Shown here: positions 21,886-32,300 of the stretch, in pieces
Layout of the letters: the number at the start of each line of letters is the position of its first letter
Numbering within the stretch: position 1 is the stretch's first letter
Source: Ciborinia camelliae
Taxonomy: Eukaryota > Ascomycota > Leotiomycetes > Helotiales > Sclerotiniaceae
Direction: 5' to 3'
DNA length: 64,000 bases
Assembly (NCBI GenBank): GCA_025890175.1
Contig: JANPYM010000011.1
Coordinates: forward strand, 2,088,299 to 2,152,298
Notes under the pieces: generated by a model
Database searches by the model: none
What the model was told of the DNA's origin: nothing
The model's input: the letters and a program-made list of their open reading frames with translations, nothing else
Position numbers and translations under genes: made by a program

Positions 21886-24800
21886 CTGAGCTGTGGGTAT
21901 TCAGTTGCGAGCTTGTTCTTAGGTAGAGAGTAGTTCAGGTATTTCTCTAGTGATTAAGTACTTGAAACTCGGCCAATACCATGCACAGGATGATCTGGGG
22001 TGACTACCTTCTCTACCTCTAGCATAAAGTTCAATGATATACCAACCCGTGAACTAAGATTCCTTCTTCATATCTCTGTTCCCTTGTATTCTTCTTTACT
22101 CGTATCTTCTTCCTTGACATCTGAAGTATGGAGCCGTGAATCTACCAAGCATTTATATATAAATGATCTACTGATGAAATGAGGGAGAGCTTCTCATTTT
22201 TGTAAAACCGTAAGACAAAAAGGGTTAGAGCTTTATGTAGACTTATAACATAAGAATAAAGAATTAATAAGCCTAGTATCTATTTATACGATCTAGATTC
22301 TAAAAAGCTCAAGCTTCGTCTTCTAGGACTTTCTTTTATTTTTAAGTTACTAGTCTGTGGTACTTTCCTAGTTTGGTATGAAGGGTTTAAGCTAGTTACC
22401 GTAGTGGGATGAAATCGCCTGACACTTGGAAGTTTATATCCATGGCCACTTTCCACATTTCAGTCCAAGTATATAAATTGCACCCAAGAACCTTTATCTG
22501 ATCTTAAATCCAGCAAGTCACGGAGCACAGATTCATGGGACAAGATAGAGAAATGCCAATCAATTGAATATAGATAAAGAACTGAGTAAAGCGAAAAAGT
22601 GAGTTCGGATTGATGTGCAGCCAGCTAAAGCTTGTTTTACTCGTCTCTCCCACTCTAAACGCGGGGGTTGGGTTCTGTGGTAGATGGTTACTATTGTTTT
22701 ATTAGACTGCTGCTATTGGTAGGTATTCATTGTTGTCGCTTGTAAAAGGGGCTCTGGGCTAGGTACGCGCGGGTGGGGTTTAATTGCTATCAATCTATTT
22801 AATACGGTTGTTATATGTACATTTAGGTATTTATACGACTGTGGGTCACAATTAACGAATCGAATCGAATCGAAAAAAATCGGCTCTAGCCCGTACATCA
22901 CCATCGAACCCCAATATGTCCAAGTATTCTTGCAACTATACTTGTGACTATTTGCATCTCAACGCTATTTTATAGATGGTATGAGATGTCTTTTTGGCGC
23001 TAATAGATAGAGACTACTACGGCTTTTTTTCTTTCCGGTTTGTGGGGAATTTACCGTTTTCTTGGTGTCATCGAAGTGGGTACCTTGAGGATCTGGGGCG
23101 ATTGAGAGGTTGGGGGAATTACGATTGTTGGAATGGTATATAATGCTAAGCATAGTGGCTTGGCACAACCCTTTTTCTAACAACGATAGTATAAATTCGC
23201 ATCTTGAATCTTTTGTTTCGTCTCAATTAACTCTCCCTATCGGATGACGTTAAACTCCATGAGGATTTCCACCGATATGTTTTCCTTCCTGAGAGCAGGC
23301 TGGTAGATACTTGATCTCTCTAACACGCCAACTTTTGTAGATTATATTTCTTATCGGAATCATCTACAGTAGTTTCATCTTTTTAACTTAACGCTGTCAT
23401 TCTTAAATTTTCATCGCCTAATTTAGAGATAAAGTATTATTTGAGAGTAATCAGTAATAATGATATTAATTTACCTACCCCTCTTATTATTGCCATCTGT
23501 AGCTTTTGTATCTACTTTTTCGAATTGAATTACAAATATTACTTAGTTAAGACGGACCGTTCGACACCATCAGTTGATTGGTCACGTAGTAGTAAGACAG
23601 AATATTTCAACACTCTGTTCCGGCCTCATACCTACTTCTGTCACGCTCCTTTCTTCTTCCAATCCACTATTGGCTTTTGGGGATTATTTGTTAGACAAAT
23701 GTGCTCTTATATAATACTAAATAGACGTAAAATTTGCCGAACTGTAAGAGAACTTTAGGGCTTGAAGCGCTGGAAATGGAATTCATTCACTAAGAGAAGT
23801 CACCTTAGGCATACTGGCCAGCCTTAACTTCATGCTCGTTCTATAAAAGGTTCGAGAGAAACATTGATTCCAAACTATATCATACTGCAGAATGAAATTC
23901 CATTGTATAGAGGGATCAGTTCTTGCGAATCTCTCCGAATCCAGAGATATTCAATTCTCCGTTCATTTGGAGATTCTTTGGTGTAGACTTGGGGAGGAAC
24001 CTCGAATTTCGACCATTTATGTTATCAAAAGTTACGCATTTCATTATCATTGACTTACCGTCAATTCATATTATCATGGAACTCGGAAAACCACCAAAAT
24101 TCAAGAAAATACTAAACGTCGGCGCTGCGGTTCGTATTTCTGATATCTGTATTGAATATCATAGCACACGTGCGTAGTGGTGCCATAAGTTGGAAGGCTT
24201 CCTCCTCGTCTAGCAGATGGCAAGTGACTGTTGCGTTGAATCAGACTTGCTACCATATGTGGAATGGTTTTTGTTTATACCCTCTAGAGCTGGATTTCCT
24301 GGTGTTTTTATAATCAAAAATGTACTAATGACTCGGAAAACGGATCTTAGCCCTGATGGCGTAAGAACTAGGACCACGCGGAGCTCGGAGGATGCGCCAT
24401 ATGCTAGTTTTCTCGTACTGAAGCATCTCTTCGATCTATTCACTTTCTATCGAATTTTCTCCACCTACGGAAGCGATTCAAAGAAGAAACTAGAGATAAA
24501 GACTCTTGGCTATATAAATATCTCTTGAGCCCCAGTAGATTTCAATGCATCTCGCGGCTAATGAAAACCTGATGGCTCCAAATGGCTCGGAGAATGGATG
24601 CGGATATATGGTGAGTTGAGGAGATTATGCTGGATATTGATTTTTGACTCTACATATTCTATTCAGGAGGGAGAGGCTCAAAAGACTTTTCTTGTGGTGC
24701 CCTTTTTTGTCGATTTTATTTCATTTAATCATTGTCTTTAAAGGTGGGAAAGTATCTCCATCACGACATTATATCAGAACTTCATCTAACCATAAACCTG

Positions 24801-26651
24801 CATTATTCTCGCCATTATCTTTAAATATATCTATCGCTATCATGATTAACATTCAAAGCAAATCCCATATACCCAAGATATCCGCGATTCGTACGGATAG
24901 ACGGAGCTATGTATGCCCGTGCTATTCTTGGGGCTCGAGCTATCTTTGAATTTTCCTTGGAAAAGGTCTATCTATGGGTGACTCTTGTAGCTTTAGTTAT
25001 ATTATGGAAAACGTAAGTGCATTTATTTTCATACTTAATTAACGTGAATAGAACTAGTCATCTCGTCATTAAGTTAGCGCAGTGCAGAATGTGTAGATCT
25101 TCAGTGCCACAGCTGTATAAACTCATAGCCACACTCGGTAATTAATCGATCCCCCACATCATTTACCCGCCAGAGAGGGGTATATAAGGAGTAGATGGTA
25201 GTTAAACCAGCGAACCAGAATACACAAACAAAGATCTAACTGCCTTCATTATATGCGAAGGCAGTATTGGGCCATTCTAATATCATTTTTTTCTGGGCTA
25301 AATGAATGGATTTCTTTCGAGGTAAGGAACTGTTGGTTTCTATACCTAGGTATTCGTTATTGGGTTTGGGGTTGGTACCTAGGTATTGAATCGTGTTATC
25401 ATCTAACCCAGACTACCGTGGGATTGAAACGATAATCACAGCAAACTATTAACAATGATAATATCTCACTCTATATCCAATCCTAGCAAGCACAGCATAG
25501 CATTCCAAAGACCAGTACTATCAACCACCTCATCACTAACCACAATGTTTAAAAGATCAGCCTTTTCAATTTTATTTGGGGTTTTATATATCTTGTATAT
25601 TGTATAGAAGGTCGGGGGATGAGAATAGTTTTTATAGGTGACATTTCAAGTTACTTCAAGTTTCTTGATTGCGAGAGGATTTCCGAGGTTATATTATGGT
25701 TCCCTGATTCTAAATATTTGCTGGGGATTTATGGGACGTATATCTATGTACCTAGATCAACGTTGAGTTTTTTCTCGGTATCCAACGTAGGTCCGAGGAC
25801 TTCGGGATATTTCGAGATAATATCTTTCTCCGCACTACGGTACTAACATATCGGGAATCTTGAATTGTTGCCAAAGTTTTTGATGGAGCGGTATTTTTCG
25901 TGATGTGATGTCTGGATACCACTTCTATGTAAATATCGATATTGGATTTATAGATGAAGTTGTATATAATCTCCGTAAGTACGTCGAGCCAAAAATAGGA
26001 GGGAGGGTTATGAAGACATGTTGGAAGGTTCGTTGAAATGTTGGATGGATTTTGAAGATGCAATGGACGATGAATGAGATGTGAGCACATTTTGTATTTC
26101 TAGAATACTGTATGGATGGCTCGTGCCAATGGTCTGTAGTCTGGATTCTGAAATGATTCTTTATAGACATATAAAACATAGGTAGCTAACAAATATAGCT
26201 TCTTGTGATTCACGACTGAGGGAATCTTTTGTGCTATAAAGCTCTTCCAGATAAATCTTCTTTTTCAACAAGTCTTGAACATGAATGATAGAATATCTTT
26301 GTCTGGCAACGCCAGAGTGGGTGATTTCCATTTCATTAAATCTCAGACCAGAAATACTATCAAATATTTCACCTGGCACTAATAGAAGAACCGAGAAAGT
26401 TCATGTTTCCTTGGTATTTTTCATGAAGTTTCTATAAAGATTCCAGAGGTTTTGTCTCTCGTAGCAAGAGCCTTCCATAACCTTCGTTCGGTTCTCAAAT
26501 AATACTTCATTCAATGAAGTGATGCTGAAAGGGGGAACATTCAATTTTCTTATGAAATCAATCATCCCACCACTTAAAAAGTTCCCCAACATCCACATCA
26601 ACCCACCCCCTCTCTCAAATCTTCCCCATCGCACCTCCCCATCCACCCACC
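21886..26651. other. Gene-poor intergenic stretch
   Basis: About 4.8 kb with only short, unconvincing ORFs. A TATATAAG motif near 25189 followed by an 8-bp perfect hairpin (CTGCCTTC/GAAGGCAG, 25240-25264) is the only compact structure noticed. ACCTAGGT palindromes occur near 25346 and 25377. Confidence 0.55.
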
Positions 26652-27287
26652 ATGTCCTCCACCACCGACGAAAACTCCGCCAACCAAAACCAACCAATAA
26701 CCCTCCAAGTAGGCAGCGAAACCTTCACCAGCACCTTCGACACCCTGACCAGCAAATCCGAATTTTTCCAGAAACTGCTCTCGCCACCCTGGGCGCGTCC
26801 AGAACCCAACGGTTCCTATTTCCTCGACCGGGACCCCGTGCTCTTCCGACACATCCTCCAATATCTCCGCCGCAACCAATTTCCCATCTTCTACGACGAC
26901 GTCAAGGGTCATGATCATGCTATGTACCTGGCACTTTTGCAAGACGCGGATTATTACCTCTTGAAGTCATTATCTGGATGGTTGAAAGAGAGGAAATATC
27001 TCCAGGTGGTGCGGACAAAATATAGTATTCGTGAAGGGGTACATGGAGGAGGAACTGGAAGTTTTCGAGCCGATGCAAAGGTGCTGATGATTCCAAAATG
27101 GTCGACGGTAAAAGAATATCGATGTCCTATGGGAAGTCACAATGGAAAACCCGACATGTGCCCGGATTCTTGCAAGGCTCTTAGAGAGGAACTGGGCGTT
27201 CAATGGAAGGATCGTCATGTTTTGGGAGGGGTCATGTTGATATTTGAAACGACTTTTCTGGATGATTTGTGTGTGGATAGATCGTAG
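26652..27287 (+). CDS. BTB/POZ (T1, KCTD-like) domain protein
   Basis: A single-exon gene of 211 residues. Residues about 15-100 form a potassium-channel-tetramerisation-type BTB fold: ITLQVGSETFTSTFDTL, then FFQKLLSP, SYFLDRDPVLFRHILQYLR, and a final ALLQDADYYLLKSL helix. The DRDPxLFxxIL core is diagnostic. The remaining C-terminal 110 residues are unrecognised; three Cys in the CPMGS...MCPDSCKAL segment could be structural or metal-binding. Such proteins commonly oligomerise and act as adaptors, often for Cullin-3 ligases, but no partner can be named. No membrane segment or signal peptide is present. The ATG at 26652 is followed by a short polar lead and is the natural start. Confidence 0.85.
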   Translation: MSSTTDENSANQNQPITLQVGSETFTSTFDTLTSKSEFFQKLLSPPWARPEPNGSYFLDRDPVLFRHILQYLRRNQFPIFYDDVKGHDHAMYLALLQDADYYLLKSLSGWLKERKYLQVVRTKYSIREGVHGGGTGSFRADAKVLMIPKWSTVKEYRCPMGSHNGKPDMCPDSCKALREELGVQWKDRHVLGGVMLIFETTFLDDLCVDRS

Positions 27288-28297
27288 ATGGTTGGCTTGA
27301 TGGATGGATAGATGAATGATGAATGTTCTTCCAAGGAGAAGAAAATGGAAATGGAAAATCCAGAGACGGTATGGGATACCTACGATAGCTATACTGCTAC
27401 TTTTCTTTCTATTCTATCTCCCTCTCCCATACTGATTTCTCCCGCCCACATAACAGTTTCCTTTCCTTCCCTACAAAACATCTGAATTCTTCTCACTTAA
27501 CCATCTTCAGAATCCTATTCTTAATTCTCAATTCTCACCCCCCCCCCCCCTACCTATCCATATATCTATCTATCCATCTATAATCCACCCCCACCCCTCT
27601 TCTACACCAACCACCTACACCAACCACCTACACCAACCACCTAACCCTCCCCTCTTCTACCCACGCCAGTCACCTATCTACTATACACCACTCTTTCAAC
27701 CCAGCCATTAAAAAAATTTAACTACCTACCTACCCTAGATACCCTACCTAATCCCCACCCCCGGGGTTTAAATATATGTTGTACTAGGTATATACAAAAA
27801 GTAAGCAACAAACCATATAAAATTACATACCACAGAATACGGAATACGAAACTAATATAAAACAGTGAATATATACCTAACATTCACGTGTTCTCACAAC
27901 TACAACAGTATGAACCAACCAACTAATGCCACGATGATGAAATGGAAGTGTGAACGAATCTTTCATTTTTCATCTTGACTCAAGATCTAATATTGAATAC
28001 AGAAAATACAATGGTTTTGTTGAAAGGGGATGTTCATTGAAGATCTAAACTGGGATTGCTTATGCTTGAAACGAAGTGGAAGGGTTTCGGGACGGGAACA
28101 AAAACGATTTTTTTATTTTATTGTATTCGGATTATATGATTGTATATCTTAATATTATATTTTAAAAATATAATATATATAAGTTATATTATGAATATAA
28201 TAAAATATTATAAAATAATATATATAAAATTTTAAAAAAATATTATTATAAAAACTTTATACAATAAATTTAATATAATTATATATTATATATTATT
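27288..28297. other. Intergenic, C/T-rich then AT-rich
   Basis: No gene. It has a C-run at 27538-27550, three near-perfect tandem copies of CCACCTACACCAA near 27610-27640, and CTACC repeats. From about 28120 it becomes almost pure A/T. Confidence 0.6.
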
Positions 28298-28497
28298 ATA
28301 ATAAACAAACCTATAAAATTTGAAACATATTTTTTTATTTTTAAAATATTTATAATAATTATATATTAATATTAAAAAAGAAATTATAAATAAAAAATAA
28401 AATTAAAATTAAAATATAATATATATTAATATATAATTATTATAAATATTTTAAAAATAAAAAAATACGTTTCAGGTTCTATAGGTTTGCCCACTAT
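28298..28497. mobile_element. AT-rich inverted-repeat element (~200 bp), MITE-like
   Basis: The left arm (from about 28300) and the reverse complement of the right arm (to about 28495) match for roughly 75 bp. The outer sequence is AGTGGGCAAACCTATAG on the right arm and AATAAACAAACCTATAA on the left. The differences noted between arms are G-to-A or C-to-T changes. Both ends abut TA, suggesting a Tc1/mariner- or pogo-type MITE with a TA target. The centre is only A/T. No coding capacity. Confidence 0.6.
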
Positions 28498-29367
28498 AAT
28501 ATAAGTAAGGTTCTAAACTAATACTACGCTAATCTAGTTTTTATGTGATCTGATAAATCCACCTCTGTTACTAATACTGACTGACTTTTAGAAGAGGTTG
28601 GTGGCGCAGAAGACCTTATAAACTATTAGCCTATTTACTAGTGTGAAGCTAGTGTGGAGCTAGTGTGGAGCTATTCTAGCTAGATAATTATTCAGCCAAT
28701 TTTTCCGCATTAATATCCATCATCCATCCATCCATCCATTCTCAAATTCAAGTTCATTTATTGTTCATTATAATATCATATTCATAATATCATAATATCA
28801 TATCATATTCATCATATCGAACCCTAACCTAACCTAACCTAAAACAAATCCTCCCTCCATCTCATCCCATCCCATCATCATCATCAAATCTTCACCCCCT
28901 TCCCCATCCCCATCCCCATGTAGCCCTTCAATCAAATCCAATCCACTCCAATCCCTCCCACCCATCCACCCATTCAAAAAACCCAAATATTCTTGTAAAA
29001 GTACCTTAATTATTATTTCATCTTCGTTCATTTATTTCCTAATTTGTTTCTTTCTGTAATCCATCCATCCATCCATCCATCATGTTATTGTTATTGCAAC
29101 CAGGACCTGGGTATTCTAATTCATCCATTTTGTTTCCTTTCATTTCCATTTTGCTCGCACGCTCGCACGCTCGCTTCCAAAAAAAAGTTAAAATTCAAAT
29201 TTAACTTAAAAAGTTTCCGACTCGCCACTGTGATTGCTGGCGATTGTACCAAATGTGTCTAGATGAAATACGCCATTAGCATCCATATATCCAATCCATC
29301 CCACTGCATCCCCCTCTCACTTCTCTCCCCCCCTTCCGACCCCTACCAAAAGAAAATTCAAATCATT
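28498..29367. other. Intergenic, 3' flank of the large disordered-protein gene
   Basis: No gene. It contains CATC/CCATC repeats, CCTAA pentamers at about 28821-28840 and a (GCTCGCAC) repeat near 29153-29172. Confidence 0.6.
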
Positions 29368-32300
29368 TCAAATCAACTCACTTCTATTAACATTCCTCCT
29401 AATAACGGTCTCATCCCTATTCAATTCCCCACCACCACTCTTACTAGCACTAGCAACACTCATACTTCTCGGACCCGTAGGTTTTCTCGTCGGAACACCC
29501 AATGCAGCACTCAATCTTCTCGTCGAAGCAGATTGAGGACTAGGATCTCCATTCACATTCACATTCTCATCTTGAACATGTTCATTACTCAACGGACTAG
29601 GTTTGGTAAGTTTATTCCGAATATTGAGAGGTTTCTCAGGAACGATTGGTTCCTTGGGAGGTCGAGCAGGTGCTTGACCAGAAGCCGAACGATCGGAATA
29701 TCCACCATCGGAAATAGGTGAGAGTCTTCCTTCGGTATTGGTTGTGGCTTGACTATAACGATGGTTGGCATTAGGTGGTAAACGATTGATGCTAGTTGAT
29801 GAACCCCAATTGATGGATGAAGGAGACATTGGTTGAGGTTGATCAAAATTTTGAGCTTGTGATTCGAGATGAGTTTGATAACGGTGTGTAGGACCTTGAC
29901 GTGGTTGTGGATGTTGAAGATTCAAGGAATTTCGATGAGCTTTATACTTAGGATCTTCAACACCTGGTAAAACACCTGGCAAAAGACTCAAAGGAATTTC
30001 TTCATTCATAAATTGTTGATGAAGTTGTTCTGAAGAGAAACCAGAATGTAATTTATCATCAGATCTTGCAAGTGATCTAACTGATCGGGGGGTAGCAGGT
30101 GATTCTACACGTGTAGGTTCAGCAAATTTATCAGTATTGAATTCCCGATCGTGATCTTGTTCGGTTTGATCTCGTTCGGTTTGATAAGTACCAAGTCCAG
30201 AATCTGATGTTGATGGAGGTGAGTTGTATTGTTCAGGTTCTTTACCACCACTCTTACGACCACTACTGCGGAATCCCTTAAAAACAGTTGAAGCAGTAGT
30301 CTCAGACCAACGTGATACTTTAGGGATCCAACCAGAAGAGCTACTTGATTTGTGCTTCTTAGTCTTTTCCGTCTCAGTTCGAGGAGTATTATCATTGCTT
30401 AACGATCCAGAAGCTTTATGATGTTGAGGTGGTGTATCCAATGGAAGAGATTCTCCACGATCACGTAAAGTCGTCTCGCGAGTTGGAGTGAGAACATCTG
30501 CATCGTTCTCAAATTGATTGTTGAAAACTTCTTCCTCATGTGGACTAAGTTCATCCTCATCCTCATCATCTTCAGGTACTGTACTAATTCGATGATCCGA
30601 AAATTTGCGTGCATCAAATCCTCGATTTGTACTGCGAGATTGAGAAATTGGAACGGAAATAGAAAGAGGACCAGATTGACTTCCGTGACTTGCAGTAGAT
30701 GTACCAGCGTTACCTTCAGGTACGTAACCACGATCTTGTTCGGAACGTCCTTCAGGGAAATCATCAAAGTCCAAATTACCATTCTGAAGACCTTGAGCAA
30801 CCTTGAGACCTTCAACATCACCAAGTAATTGAACAAGCATATCTTCAATCTTGCCAAGATCATTTGTACTTCTCTTGCTTAAACCTTTTAATGCTCTTCG
30901 GAAAACATTTCTTCGTTTTGTGGGAAGGTCTTCATATATCTCGGCTGATCTGACGGAACGAGGTGCACTTTGTGGTAGAGGTCGTGGTCCATTGATGACC
31001 TTTTGAACGGACTTTTCGGTGTTGCCTTGAACTTCGGTGATGATGACATCTTCAGTATCGGCAAGTAATCTCTTCATATCCTCGAAAGAATTTCTCATTT
31101 CAGCGGCGGCTCGAACAAGGGTGACGAGAATTTCGGTATCACGAGCGCTACGTTGAGCATCACGAACTGTGAGATGATCCATCAAAGCAACGATATCCTT
31201 CGATTGAATACGATCAATACCATTACCAGTCGAACTATCGTATAGTGGGGATCCCATTCCTTGTGACATGCCACTGAGATGTCGAGAGTGGTTGGAAGGA
31301 TAGAATTGATCGCCATTCAAGGCATCTGCTGCACTACCCAATTCTTTATCCATGAAATCCACACCCTTTCCTTTGTTTAGACGTTGCTCTGGAGTTTGAG
31401 CACCAGCAGAGCGAGCGTTAGGAGCTGATGAGATATACCCTTCATCCTTAGGTAAACCATTTGGACTGCCAGCGTAAAGTTTCTCATTGTATGCGCGATT
31501 GGCATTTTGGAATCCAGCTTGATTCAAGAGTTCTCGATCGAGGCCGGTACCATTACCAATAGCAGCAATCGGACTTGTATCTTCATATGGGTTTGTGATG
31601 AGAGTATCACGCTTTCGATCTCCAGAAGTTCTTCTCCACTCATCATCATGATCTCCACTCGCTTCTCTGTTATGACCAGTCAAAGCTGCGGCAGCACCAG
31701 CACCAGTAGCGGCACCTAACAATGCAGCTTCAGCTTCATGAAGAGCAGAAGTAGATTCGGAGCTTTGTGTATGCTTTGTTTGTGGTGGGGTGCTTTGATT
31801 TGGCCAGTGATCACGAGTTCCTTGCTGTGTACCACCAATTGGTCCTTGGATAATAGATGGGTTCGTTGTAACTTCTGATGCATCATCTCCATAACCAATC
31901 TCTGGCATTGGATCATCCATATCTGGGAGACCACTTGCGGTCATCTTAGGTTGATCAGTCAATTGACTGACTTCACTGAGATTATCAATGCTGTGTCGAG
32001 GAGAAGAAATTCGCTGTCCATCCATTGTACGATCCTTGAAAGACTTTTGTAGTGGTGCTCCAGTATCTTCTTTACGTTCCTCGTACTTGAGGTTGTCTGC
32101 GTCATTGTTAGAGTTCATCCTCTCACGTGCCTTTGCCAAGAGTGCTGCAGCAGCGGCTCCTAACGCACCACCTCCAAGTTTCTCCTTGGTATGTGACTTT
32201 GGCATCTCAATCTTTCGTCCATTCTCATCAAGATCATACTCCTCTTCATAATTCTTAGGGCTCTGTGATTTCACCGGGCTATTGCCGCGACTTGTGAAGT

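Noticed and set aside
22965..24949. Several 70-105-codon ORFs in the gene-poor stretch
   Set aside because: No domain, no splice-linked neighbours and AT-driven composition; chance openness is sufficient.
26401..26942. Minus-strand and alternative-frame ORFs around the BTB gene
   Set aside because: They overlap the well-supported BTB reading frame and have biased compositions typical of shadow frames.
28821..28842. Telomere-like CCCTAACCTAACCTAA
   Set aside because: The unit is mainly the CCTAA pentamer rather than CCCTAA, about four copies, and it lies inside ordinary sequence next to genes.
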